Of a DNA stretch of 64,000 nucleotides, positions 49,071 to 57,433 are shown one piece after another; the first letter of the stretch is position 1; the number at the start of each line of letters is the position of its first letter. A program made the translations under genes and the position numbers. The notes under the pieces are model-generated. The model was not told the origin of the DNA, ran no database searches, and saw nothing but the letters and a program-made list of their open reading frames with translations. The stretch is from CAYJLF01 sp964371055 (GTDB lineage Bacteria; Eisenbacteria; RBG-16-71-46; CAIMUX01): assembly GCA_964371055.1 (NCBI GenBank), contig CAYJLF010000002.1, positions 248,001-312,000 on the forward strand, in the 5' to 3' direction.

Positions 49071-50057
49071 TCAGATCGGTCCGGACTCTCGCCACCGGCG
49101 CGCGATCTCCTTGGCATGATAGGTCAGGATGATGTCGGCGCCGGCCCGGAAGATCGACAGAAGAACTTCGTGCGCGACCCGATCGCCATCGATCCAGCCC
49201 CGCTCCGCCGCCGCCTTGATCATCGCATACTCGCCGCTGACGTTGTAGGCCGCCACCGGGACGTGGAATCGCTCCTTGATCCGATGGATGACATCCAGGT
49301 AAGCCAGCGCCGGCTTCACCATGATGATATCGGCGCCCTCCTCCAGGTCGAGCGCCACCTCCCGCAGCGCCTCGTCGGTGTTGGCGGAATCCATCTGGTA
49401 GGCCTTCCGATCGCCGAAACGAGGCGCGCAGTCCGCCGCTTCCCGGAAGGGGCCGTAGAAGGCGGAGGCGTACTTGGCGGCGTAAGAGACGAGGATCGTG
49501 TCGGTCAGCCCCGCGCCGTCGAGGGCGTGACGAATCGCGCCGACGCGCCCGTCCATCATGTCCGAGGGGGCGACGACATCGGCCCCCGCCTGGGCGCACG
49601 CGAGGGCCATGGCGGAGAGGCGTGGGAGGGTCGCATCGTTGTCGATCGTCTCGCCCCTCAGGATTCCGCAGTGACCGTGATCGGTGTACTCGCAGAGACA
49701 GATGTCGCACCAGACGAGAAGATCCGGGATCGCGGCCTTGATCGCCCGGACCGCCTCCGGGACCACCCCGCGATCGTCGACCGCCGCGGACCCGGTCGGG
49801 TCCTTGTGCTCAGGGAGACCGAACAGGAGCACGGAGCGCAGTCCCAAATCGTGAAGGGTGCGACACTCGTCGACCACCCGGTCGATCGAGAGCTGTGCGC
49901 AGCCGGGCATGCTGGACACGGGCCGCTCGACGTTCGTTCCGGGACAGACGAAGAGCGGCTGGACCAGACCATCGAGCCGGATGTCGGTCTCTCGGACCAG
50001 TCGTCGGATCGCTTCGGTTCGGCGGAGGCGCCGCATTCGGGTGATCGGGAAGCTCAT
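49071..50057 (-). CDS. hemB: Porphobilinogen synthase (zinc-type)
   Basis: The protein has 328 residues. It condenses two 5-aminolevulinate molecules to porphobilinogen. The zinc-site Cys are present in CDICLCEYTDHGHCG. Schiff-base Lys residues are in SYAAKYASAFYGPFREA and MVKPALAYLDV. RMRRLRRTEAIRRLVRET is the usual N-terminus. It lies between hemD and hemL with short gaps (39 and 33 bases), so it is part of the operon. Confidence 0.95.
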   Translation of the reverse strand: MSFPITRMRRLRRTEAIRRLVRETDIRLDGLVQPLFVCPGTNVERPVSSMPGCAQLSIDRVVDECRTLHDLGLRSVLLFGLPEHKDPTGSAAVDDRGVVPEAVRAIKAAIPDLLVWCDICLCEYTDHGHCGILRGETIDNDATLPRLSAMALACAQAGADVVAPSDMMDGRVGAIRHALDGAGLTDTILVSYAAKYASAFYGPFREAADCAPRFGDRKAYQMDSANTDEALREVALDLEEGADIIMVKPALAYLDVIHRIKERFHVPVAAYNVSGEYAMIKAAAERGWIDGDRVAHEVLLSIFRAGADIILTYHAKEIARRWRESGPI

Positions 50058-50096
50058 CTCGGTACCCTTTCTTCTCCTGGTCCGGTCGGATCAGGT

Positions 50097-50933
50097 TCAG
50101 CCCGTCACGACCGACAATCCGCGGATGATCGCGTCAGCCAGCTCCGCCGTCGTCGCCTGACCGGCCCGAAAAGCGGGATCGACTCCGGCCGAGCGCAGGG
50201 TTGCCTCCGCCGAACGTCCCAGGACGGCCGGGCCGTTCGCACGCAGCCAGGCGCGCGCCGCATCGGCATCAAGCCGCCGGCACAACGACTCGATCAGCAC
50301 CTTGACCGCCGTCCCGCTCGTGAGCGCGACCGCGTCCCAGTGATCGTGCCCCTCGGGCGGATCGAGATCCTCCGGCGAGAGCACCGCCGGCACCGTGCGG
50401 TAGGCGGTGACCTGGTGTACCTCCACGCACTCCTCGCGCAGACGCGCCGGCAGATCAGGCCTCGCCCCCTCGGCCGCGGGAAAGAGCAGCCGGCCCTCGA
50501 TCCCGGCGCGCAGGATCGCCTCGGCAAGGGCCGCCGCGTTGAACTCCTCGGGCACGACGTCGGCCTCGAAGCCGAGCTGTTCGCGCAGTGCGCGTGCGGT
50601 CAACGGCCCGACGCAGCCCCAGCGGACGCGCGACGGGAGCCCCGCGGCAGCGGGATCGGCGATCGAGCTCGTCTGCATCGCCACCGCTTCGACCGCGCGT
50701 GAGCTGGTCAGGGCCACCCACTCGAACTCGTGGAGACGGCGCAGGGCATCGCGCAGCGGCTCAGGATCCTCGACCGGGAGGGTGCGCACGAGCGGAACGC
50801 TGCGCACCGTCGCGCCGGCGGCCCGCAGACGTGACGGCAGGACGCCCCCTTCGTCCTCGCGGGTGAGCAGGATGCACCGGCCCCGCAGGAGCCCCGCGCC
50901 GGCGCGATCGGGAGTGACACCGCCGCGGGTCAT
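50097..50933 (-). CDS. hemD: Uroporphyrinogen-III synthase
   Basis: The protein has 278 residues. Overall conservation in this family is low; recognisable elements are ILLTREDEGGVLPSRLRAAG, VALTSSRAVEAV, VRWGCVGPLTARALRE and AVALTSGTAVKVLIE, the two-lobed HemD pattern. It cyclises hydroxymethylbilane to uroporphyrinogen III. The ATG overlaps the hemC stop (ATGA at 50930). Placement between hemC and hemB strongly supports the assignment. Confidence 0.88.
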   Translation of the reverse strand: MTRGGVTPDRAGAGLLRGRCILLTREDEGGVLPSRLRAAGATVRSVPLVRTLPVEDPEPLRDALRRLHEFEWVALTSSRAVEAVAMQTSSIADPAAAGLPSRVRWGCVGPLTARALREQLGFEADVVPEEFNAAALAEAILRAGIEGRLLFPAAEGARPDLPARLREECVEVHQVTAYRTVPAVLSPEDLDPPEGHDHWDAVALTSGTAVKVLIESLCRRLDADAARAWLRANGPAVLGRSAEATLRSAGVDPAFRAGQATTAELADAIIRGLSVVTG

Positions 50934-51937
50934 GCGGTCGGTTCCCGTCCGGCCGCCACGGAGCGGAGAAACTCCCGGACGCGTTGAAGCAGCGCTCCGG
51001 CCCCGGCGGCTGCCATCGCGTCCGCCAACGCGCAGCCGAGGGAGATCGCGGAAGCCTCGTCCGACACGACTCCGTCGCGCTCGTCGCGAAAGGTCGGATC
51101 GCCCGGCAGATCGGCCACGACTCCCTGCAGGCGCAGGCGTCGTCCCGCGGAGAGGGTGGGGGGGGGCTCCGCGGGATCGATCCAGGCGGCGTGCGCGCCG
51201 ACCGGGACCAGGCAACCGCCCTGCAGCCGGCCGAGAAACGCCCGTTCCGCGGTCACCGCCAGGCGGGTCGGGGAATCGTCCAGCGCTGCGACCCGCGTCC
51301 GGGTCGCCGCATCCGCGGTCCGGACCTGCACGCCCAGCGCTCCCTGGCCCGGGGCGGGGAGCATCCACTCGAAGGGGAGGATCATCGCCTGTTCCGGCAG
51401 CAGGCCGAGCCGGTGCAGCCCGGCGCGCGCCAGCACGATCGCGTCACAGGTCCCTTCGCCGAGGCGCCGCAGGCGGGACGGCACGTTGCCGCGCAGGTCG
51501 ACGAAGGTGAGGTCGATCCGGAGCGCGCGCAGCTGGGCCTGCCGGCGCAAGCTGGAGGTGCCGACCCGGGCTCCGGTCGGCAGGTCGAGCGGGCCGCCGC
51601 CGTCCGCGGCGATCCAGACGTCGTGCGCATCCTCTCGAGGCGGGATCGCTCCCAAGAGAAGACCGTCGGGTGACTCCGTCGGCAGGTCCTTGAGGGAGTG
51701 GACCGCGATGTCGATGCGCCCGGAGAGGAGCGCCGCCTCGATCTCCTTCGTGAAGAACCCCTTGTCCTCGATCTTGTAGAGGGCGTAGTCCTGGATCCGA
51801 TCCCCCTGGGTCCGGATGATCTCGAGCGGGAACTCCTCGCCGGGGAAGATAGCCGCCAGGCGCTCCTGGATGTGGTGCGCCTGCCAGAGAGCCAGCTCAC
51901 TGCCTCGGGTGCCGATGACGCAGCGCGAAGTGCTCAT
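50930..51937 (-). CDS. hemC: Hydroxymethylbilane synthase
   Basis: The protein has 335 residues. It polymerises four porphobilinogens on a dipyrromethane cofactor. Motifs: IGTRGSELALWQAHHI, GFFTKEIEAALLSG, AVHSLKDLPTE, GTSSLRRQAQL, and the cofactor-binding Cys in RLQGGCLVPVGAHA. The start overlaps the hemA stop (ATGA at 51934). Confidence 0.95.
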   Translation of the reverse strand: MSTSRCVIGTRGSELALWQAHHIQERLAAIFPGEEFPLEIIRTQGDRIQDYALYKIEDKGFFTKEIEAALLSGRIDIAVHSLKDLPTESPDGLLLGAIPPREDAHDVWIAADGGGPLDLPTGARVGTSSLRRQAQLRALRIDLTFVDLRGNVPSRLRRLGEGTCDAIVLARAGLHRLGLLPEQAMILPFEWMLPAPGQGALGVQVRTADAATRTRVAALDDSPTRLAVTAERAFLGRLQGGCLVPVGAHAAWIDPAEPPPTLSAGRRLRLQGVVADLPGDPTFRDERDGVVSDEASAISLGCALADAMAAAGAGALLQRVREFLRSVAAGREPTA

Positions 51938-53349
51938 GGCTTCGACTCGCTTTCCGGACGGGGCGAGTCGTTCGACGCGGCGGAGGTCTCTTCCCGCTCC
52001 GCTCTCTCCTCGCCGGTCTCGCCTTCGAGCTGGAACATCCGCCTGATCATCTCCAACCCCTCGATATCGCGCGCGCCGCCGTTCCGAAGGTGGACCGTCG
52101 GTCCATGCAGCAGCTTGTTCAGGAGTCCCCGCGTCGCCCGTTCCACCGCGTCGCGCTCCCGCGGGCCGAGGTGGCGGGAGTGGCGATCCACTTCCTCCTG
52201 GCGGATCCGCTCGAAACGGGCCCGGAGTTCCGTGATGAGCGGTCCCGCCGCCAGGGAACGGAACCACGAGCAGAAGCGGTCCACTTCCTGATCGACGATC
52301 TCCTCGACCCGTGGCGCCTCCTCCTGGCGCCGGCGCACGGTGTCGCGGACGATCTCGTCCAATGCGTCGAGGTCGAACGTGTAGACGCCGTCGATCCGGT
52401 GGATCGCGGGATCGACGTTGCGCGGGACCGAGATGTCGACAAAGACCATCGAGTGAGAGCGATGGCGGCGGGCGGCTTTGACCAGGGAGGGCGTGATCAA
52501 AGGCTCGGGGGCGGCGGCCGCCACGACCACGAGATCGGCGCGCTGCAGCACGACCGGCAGTTCGTCCAGGGAATGGGCCGTACCGCTCACCTCCGTGGCC
52601 AGCTCGGCCGCCCGATCGAGGCTGCGGTTGACCACGATGAGCTCGAGCGGAGTCTGTTCGGCCAGGTGCTGGGCCACGAGACGTCCGGTCTCGCCCGCCC
52701 CGACCACCGCCACGCGATGCCTCGCGAGCGGGCCGACCACCTTGACGCCCAGCTCGACCGCTGCTCCCGCCACCGACACCGTTCCCCTCCCGATGGAGGT
52801 TTCGCTGCGCGCCCGCTTGCCGGTGTGAAACGCCGCCGTGAAGAGGCGGTCGAGCACCGACCCGATGCCCCCCGCCTCGCGCGCCCGTTCGTGCGCCTGA
52901 TGCACCTGTCCAAGGATCTGCTGCTCCCCCTGAACCATGGAGTCGAGCCCGGCGGCCACGCAGAGGAGGTGGCGTCCCGCATCCCGCCCGCGATGGTGGT
53001 AGAGGATCCCGGAGTGCCGGATGATCGCGTCGTGCTCTGGACCGCACAGGAGGCGAGACAGGCGCGCCTCGAGCTCATCGTCCCGCGGCATCTCGGCCGA
53101 GGTCGTGATCACCAGGTAGGCTTCCGTGCGATTGCAGGTGCAGAGGAGGGCCGCCTCGAGAATCCGCGGACCACCCAGGTCGACGGCGTCGCGCTCGACG
53201 GAGAGTCGGATCCAGTGGTCGGCCTCCCCTTCCGAGTAGGCCAGAGCCTCGCGCACCGCGGTCGGCGCCGTCTGATGGTTCAGCCCGACCAGACGGAGGT
53301 CGAGCGGCGGGCCGGCGTGGCGGTCGTGCTTGTCGGGTGCGCTGGACAT
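51934..53349 (-). CDS. hemA: Glutamyl-tRNA reductase
   Basis: The protein has 471 residues. It reduces glutamyl-tRNA to glutamate-1-semialdehyde with NADPH. The catalytic Cys is in LLCTCNRTEAYL. GLDSMVQGEQQILGQV, FHTGKRARSETSIG and the NADPH loop VVGAGETGRLVAQHL are diagnostic. A C-terminal dimerisation helix precedes an acidic/Ser-rich tail of about 30 residues. It follows the hemX-like gene by three bases; the order HemX-HemA is common. Confidence 0.95.
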   Translation of the reverse strand: MSSAPDKHDRHAGPPLDLRLVGLNHQTAPTAVREALAYSEGEADHWIRLSVERDAVDLGGPRILEAALLCTCNRTEAYLVITTSAEMPRDDELEARLSRLLCGPEHDAIIRHSGILYHHRGRDAGRHLLCVAAGLDSMVQGEQQILGQVHQAHERAREAGGIGSVLDRLFTAAFHTGKRARSETSIGRGTVSVAGAAVELGVKVVGPLARHRVAVVGAGETGRLVAQHLAEQTPLELIVVNRSLDRAAELATEVSGTAHSLDELPVVLQRADLVVVAAAAPEPLITPSLVKAARRHRSHSMVFVDISVPRNVDPAIHRIDGVYTFDLDALDEIVRDTVRRRQEEAPRVEEIVDQEVDRFCSWFRSLAAGPLITELRARFERIRQEEVDRHSRHLGPRERDAVERATRGLLNKLLHGPTVHLRNGGARDIEGLEMIRRMFQLEGETGEERAEREETSAASNDSPRPESESKP

Positions 53350-53352
53350 GGC

Positions 53353-54195
53353 CTAGACGGAAAACCGGTGAAAGGTGGGAAGGATGGTGTTGAGCGCGAC
53401 CACGGCCAGCACCGCGACGACGAAGGCGGCGAGGAAGAGCACGATCGTGCGGCGGTGGGTCCAGCGGAAAGCGGTGCGAGCCAGGAGGGCGGCGCCGTAG
53501 ACGGCCCAGACCAGGAGGGTGAGGAGGAGCTTCGGATCGCTCCAGAATCCCCTCGGTAGTTGCTCCGGCGTCAACGCCCGGCTGCCCCAGATCACTCCGA
53601 CGATCACGGTGAGCGTGAGTGACGCAAAGCCGATCGCCGCCGCGGTCACGGCCATTCCCGCCAGCCCCTCGAGGGCTGGAAGGCGCTGGAAGACGAGGCC
53701 GAAGCGACGCTGCTTCAGGGCGCGATGCAGCAGAAGGAACATCGTGCTGTAGACGGCCGAGACCAGAAAGCTCGCATAGCCGATCAGGGCCAGCGTCGTG
53801 TGAAGGCCGAAGAGGGGGCTTTTCAGGAGAGGTGACGGGGGTGCCCCGGAAGGTGGCGTCGAGCTCGAGACGACCATGATTGGCACCACCAGCGCGAGGA
53901 CGAAGGCTCCGGTGTGCCGGTTCCCCTCCCTGCGTTCCAGCAGCAGGTAGATGGCGGCCACGCTGAAGGCGATCACCGAGAGGACTTCGGGGAGGTTTCC
54001 GAGGGGGCAGCGGCGGTGCTGGATCGCGATCAGGACGATACCGGCCCAGTGGATCGCGGCCGTCACGAGGAGGAGGGGAGTGGCGGTCCGGCGACCAAAG
54101 GTCGTCTCGCGGAAGAAGAGATAGGCATAGTTGCCCCAGGCCGCCGCATAGAGCAGCGGGACCATGACCAGAAACCATCGCTGGAAGTCGATCAT
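53353..54195 (-). CDS. HemX/CcsA-like cytochrome c assembly membrane protein
   Basis: The protein has 280 residues and about eight transmembrane helices. It belongs to the CcsA/CcmC/HemX superfamily: LHTTLALIGYASFLVSAVYS is a conserved helix, and the WGSRALTPEQLPRGFWSDPK loop is equivalent to the tryptophan-rich haem-handling region, though less Trp-rich than the WWD motif. In haem operons such HemX proteins modulate HemA levels or haem delivery; the CcsA function is cytochrome c maturation. No CcsB/ResB gene is adjacent. The ATG at 54195 was chosen because GGGGA precedes it; a TTG at 54252 would add 19 residues without a Shine-Dalgarno. Confidence 0.8.
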   Translation of the reverse strand: MIDFQRWFLVMVPLLYAAAWGNYAYLFFRETTFGRRTATPLLLVTAAIHWAGIVLIAIQHRRCPLGNLPEVLSVIAFSVAAIYLLLERREGNRHTGAFVLALVVPIMVVSSSTPPSGAPPSPLLKSPLFGLHTTLALIGYASFLVSAVYSTMFLLLHRALKQRRFGLVFQRLPALEGLAGMAVTAAAIGFASLTLTVIVGVIWGSRALTPEQLPRGFWSDPKLLLTLLVWAVYGAALLARTAFRWTHRRTIVLFLAAFVVAVLAVVALNTILPTFHRFSV

Positions 54196-54308
54196 CGGTT
54201 CCCCGGATGACGGTTCGGGCCCGCCGGGCGTGGCCGGGGCCGGGTGAGACAACCGGAGATTGTGGGCGATCGCGGGCGTGTTGTCCAGCAGGCGACGGCG
54301 GGGACGTA

Positions 54309-54330
54309 ACTATATCTTTGATCTATAGAT
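54309..54330 (-). promoter_or_regulatory. AT-rich promoter/operator region of the haem operon
   Basis: In an otherwise GC-rich region, TATAGT (minus strand, 54314-54309) is a plausible -10 about 115 bases before the hemX-like start. A 10-bp perfect palindrome ATCTATAGAT (54321-54330) lies directly upstream of it and could be an operator. The -35 equivalent at 17 bp is weak (TCATCC). Confidence 0.4.
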
Positions 54331-54394
54331 AGGATGAGCGCTGGCCGGGCTTGGGTCGAGTGGTGAGGTCGGGCGCCGGAGTCTTCGATCGATG

Positions 54395-54754
54395 CTAGGC
54401 GGCCTGCGATCGCCCCCGCGACACGTCGAGGGTGGACAGGGCGGATGCGAGGTCGGCGTCGATCGGAAAGACGCGACCTAAACCGGTAAGTCCGAAGAGC
54501 TCACGAATCCGCTCGTGGACTCCGATCAGGCGCATCTCGCCGCGCCCGCGGACCGACTTCATCGCGGCGACGAGCACGCCGAGCCCCGAGCTGTCCATGA
54601 ACGTGAGGGTGGAAAGGTCCATCACGACCCAGGGCGTCGAGGCGAGTCTCGGCAGGAGCGTCCGTCGCGTCTCTTCTGCCGTGTCCGCGCCCAACTCTTC
54701 GCCGGTCGTCCGGACGATCAGGACGCCGTCCTGATCCTCGAAACGCAGCTCCAT
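54395..54754 (-). CDS. STAS-domain anti-sigma-factor antagonist (SpoIIAA/RsbV-like)
   Basis: The protein has 119 residues, single STAS domain. The phosphorylation loop is TFMDSSGLGVLVAA with the target Ser. Unphosphorylated antagonist binds an anti-sigma or switch kinase and releases the partner; the RsbW-like protein at 56558-57028 is the likely kinase and the PP2C enzyme at 55056-56561 the likely phosphatase. The gene is divergent from those two across a 301-base gap. The Shine-Dalgarno is GGAGGG. Confidence 0.88.
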   Translation of the reverse strand: MELRFEDQDGVLIVRTTGEELGADTAEETRRTLLPRLASTPWVVMDLSTLTFMDSSGLGVLVAAMKSVRGRGEMRLIGVHERIRELFGLTGLGRVFPIDADLASALSTLDVSRGRSQAA

Positions 54755-55055
54755 ACCACCCTCCGGGTTGCGTCATGTCCAGGGACGGTCCCAGGGGAGA
54801 CATCCCTTACTCCTCCGTTCGGCAGGGACGGAACACTTCTTCAGCCGGGAGTCGTGATCGACCGGCCGCCCGAGGGTCCGGGCGGCCGCCCCCGGAACGC
54901 CCTTCATTCCAGCGCGGAGACGTTGCGCTGTCTTCAGATGCCGCTCCCACCGGCCGAAAGAAGACGGGAGACGAGCGCCCTCCTTCCGGGGCCGGACCGC
55001 GTGTGGCCGGGGGATAGAGAGGATGCCGACTGGCGTAAGGGAGAACCGGAGAAGA
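54755..55055. other. Divergent intergenic region with a stable hairpin
   Basis: This 301-base gap holds the 5' ends of the STAS gene (minus) and the PP2C gene (plus). GGCCGCCCG (54864-54872) pairs with CGGGCGGCC (54879-54887) across AGGGTC. No convincing -10 for either gene was found. Confidence 0.45.
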
Positions 55056-56561
55056 ATGAAGCCGGACGAGGCCTGTCGCAGTTTCGCGGAGAGTCGAGGT
55101 GAACTGCTGAGAAACCTCGGGAGGCTTCTCTGTCCCGAGGGCGGTTCGATCCACCTGCTCGACCCGGTGGGAAAGCTCGTCTGGAGTTCGTCGGAAGTGC
55201 TGTCGGGGGACGACGCGGCGACCGTGAAGGTCGACCTCGGGGGTTACGGATCGCTCCAGATCGCGCCCGCCGCCGCCGCGAGGACCGAGCCTCGCGAAGG
55301 GGCGTGGACCAAGGCGCTGGGCGAGCTCCTGGCCCTCGGGATGGAATCGGAAGCGGAGTTCAACGACCTCGCCGACGATCACATCGCGACGACCAACCAG
55401 CTCCTGGCCCTCTACCAGATCATCAACCGCACGCGCGAGACCTGGGAACTGCCGGCCAAGATGGAGGCGATCATCGCGGAGGCGGCGCGCCAGACCACGG
55501 CCGGGCAGGCGACGTTGCTCTTGAGCGACGACCGGTGGCCGCTGCGGATCCACCGCGGTCCGGAGGGATCTTCGCGGGAGGCGGCGATCACGCTGCTGGA
55601 AGCGCTGCGCGCCGATGAACGGCCCCGCATCGATCCCGCCGGGCGCTATGTCATCGCTCCGATCCGTTCACGCGATCACATCGCGGGATCCCTGCTCGTG
55701 ACCGACCCTCCGGCCGGCGGCTACAAGGCGAAGGACCTGAAGCTGGTCCAGGCGCTCGCGGAGCTGGCGGCCGGCTTCCTCAGCACGGCGCACCTGCAGG
55801 AACAGGTGATCGCAAACCTCCGTCTGGAGCAGGAGATCGAGATCGCCAGCAAGATCCAGGCGCTGTTGCTCTCGCGCCGGATGCCGGAGTGTCCGGGATT
55901 GGACCTGACGGCCGCCTGCCGGCCCGCCTTCCATGTCGGCGGCGACTTCTACGCGGCCGAGCGTGCCCCCGGGGGCGACCTCTGCTTCGCCTTCGGCGAT
56001 GTCGCGGGCAAGGGCGTTCCCGCCGCTCTCTTCATGGCGATGACGCGGACGGTGCTGATGACTCTCGGCCGCGAGGAGGTCGACCCGATGGCGATCCTCC
56101 GCCGGGTGAACGACGTCCTCTATGACGACCTGGAGCAGGCCGGCAAGTTCGTCACCCTGGTCGTCGGACGCTACTCCCCCGGCGATGGAAAGATCGAGCT
56201 GGCGAACGCGGGCCATTCACCGGTCATCGTTCTCCCTGACCGGTACGGTGAACCGATCCTGATGACGCCGCATCTCCCCCCGCTGGGCGTCGTCCCTGCG
56301 TTCGAGGAGGCGTCGGTTTCCCTCGAGCTCGGCCCCGGTGGCCTGCTTGCGGTCATGAGCGATGGACTGAGCGAGGCCCGTTCCCCGGCCGGCGAGTTCT
56401 TCGGCACGAGCCGCCTGCAGGAGCTGCTCCGGACCGGCGCGTCCGGTGCCGTGGCCGCCATGGCGGAGCGCGTCTTCTCGGAGGTCGAGAGCTTCAGTCA
56501 CGGCGCGCCGCGCGCGGATGACCAGACGCTGCTTCTCCTGCAGCGGAGGGAGAGGGCGTGA
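55056..56561 (+). CDS. PP2C-type (SpoIIE-like) serine phosphatase with GAF-like sensor
   Basis: The protein has 501 residues. A sensory N-terminus (about 1-260; a GAF-like fold near 115-255) precedes a linker helix (LEQEIEIASKIQALLL). The phosphatase domain follows with FHVGGDFYAAERAPG, FAFGDVAGKGVPAALFMAM, IELANAGHSPVIVL, GGLLAVMSDGLSEARS and RADDQTLLLLQ, holding the metal-binding Asp residues. RsbU/SpoIIE enzymes dephosphorylate STAS antagonists. The start could be 55056 (GGAGAAG upstream) or 55023 in the same frame. Its stop overlaps the anti-sigma kinase GTG (GTGA). Confidence 0.9.
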   Translation: MKPDEACRSFAESRGELLRNLGRLLCPEGGSIHLLDPVGKLVWSSSEVLSGDDAATVKVDLGGYGSLQIAPAAAARTEPREGAWTKALGELLALGMESEAEFNDLADDHIATTNQLLALYQIINRTRETWELPAKMEAIIAEAARQTTAGQATLLLSDDRWPLRIHRGPEGSSREAAITLLEALRADERPRIDPAGRYVIAPIRSRDHIAGSLLVTDPPAGGYKAKDLKLVQALAELAAGFLSTAHLQEQVIANLRLEQEIEIASKIQALLLSRRMPECPGLDLTAACRPAFHVGGDFYAAERAPGGDLCFAFGDVAGKGVPAALFMAMTRTVLMTLGREEVDPMAILRRVNDVLYDDLEQAGKFVTLVVGRYSPGDGKIELANAGHSPVIVLPDRYGEPILMTPHLPPLGVVPAFEEASVSLELGPGGLLAVMSDGLSEARSPAGEFFGTSRLQELLRTGASGAVAAMAERVFSEVESFSHGAPRADDQTLLLLQRRERA

Positions 56562-57028
56562 AGGCGGCCCGCGCTCCGGACCCGGCGGGCGGACAGCCGG
56601 CGCGCGCGATGCTCCTCCTGCCGGCGGTGTTGTCGTCGCTCCCCGTCATCGGCAGCCGGCTCCTCGACTTCGCCCGGGACGCGGCCGGAGAGCGCGGGGC
56701 AGGCAAGGAGGTGCATGCGTTGCGACTGGCGGTGCAGGAGGCCTGCACCAACGTGATCAAGCACGGCCGGATGTCGGACGCCGATCGGCGCCTGGCGATC
56801 CGCTTCGAACTCGAAGGAGACCAGTTGAACATCCTCATCAGCGATTCCGGCGAGCCGTTCGATCCCGGCGCGGTCGATCCGACCCTGTCATTGGACGACG
56901 AGCCGGCCGAGGGAGGGTATGGCCTCTTCCTGATCCGTTCCCTGGTCGACGTCATCAACTACCAAAGCGCAGGCGGGACCAACACGCTCACGCTGGGCAA
57001 GGTCCTGCCGCCGGAAGAATCAACATGA
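56558..57028 (+). CDS. Anti-sigma regulatory kinase (RsbW-like)
   Basis: The protein has 156 residues. GHKL-type ATPase: N box VQEACTNVIKHG, G1 ISDSGEPFDPG, G2 EGGYGLFLIRSLVD. It is predicted to phosphorylate the STAS protein and to bind a partner, classically a sigma factor; no sigma factor gene lies in the window, so the output could be another protein. Start GTG overlaps the PP2C stop; its own stop overlaps the next ATG (ATGA at 57025). Confidence 0.88.
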   Translation: MKAARAPDPAGGQPARAMLLLPAVLSSLPVIGSRLLDFARDAAGERGAGKEVHALRLAVQEACTNVIKHGRMSDADRRLAIRFELEGDQLNILISDSGEPFDPGAVDPTLSLDDEPAEGGYGLFLIRSLVDVINYQSAGGTNTLTLGKVLPPEEST

Positions 57029-57414
57029 AGCACAACGTACTGGTCATCGACGACGACGCCGTCATCCGCCGCCTCCTCTCGCGCCTCCTGGCGGGACACG
57101 GCTTCGAGGTCCGCACCGCGGCGGACGGCGAGACCGGCCTGGCGGCACTCGAGAACGGTAGAGACACCGACATCATTATCTGCGATCTCTGCCTGCCGGG
57201 GATCTCGGGGATCGAGGTCGTCCGCCGGATCCGCTCCGAACCGCGGTGGGAGGCGGTCCCGATCCTCATGTTGACCGGAGACGGGGCCGAGGAGACGCGG
57301 GGCGCGGCTCTGGCCTGCGGGGCCGATCAGTACCTGACCAAACCGTTCAGCTCGTACGAAGTGGAGGACGCGTTGCGCCTGCTCCTGTCGACGGGCCGGC
57401 GCCCGGCGGCGTGA
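57025..57414 (+). CDS. Stand-alone response regulator receiver
   Basis: The protein has 129 residues, receiver domain only. VIDDDAVIR, IICDLCLPGISG with the phospho-Asp, ILMLTGDGAEE and YLTKPFSSYEV give the standard Asp/Thr/Lys set. There is no output domain, so it acts through protein contacts, perhaps on the preceding switch module or on the pilus cluster that follows. Start overlaps the RsbW-like stop. Confidence 0.9.
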   Translation: MKHNVLVIDDDAVIRRLLSRLLAGHGFEVRTAADGETGLAALENGRDTDIIICDLCLPGISGIEVVRRIRSEPRWEAVPILMLTGDGAEETRGAALACGADQYLTKPFSSYEVEDALRLLLSTGRRPAA

Positions 57415-57433
57415 GGCCGGAGGAGAACGGAAC

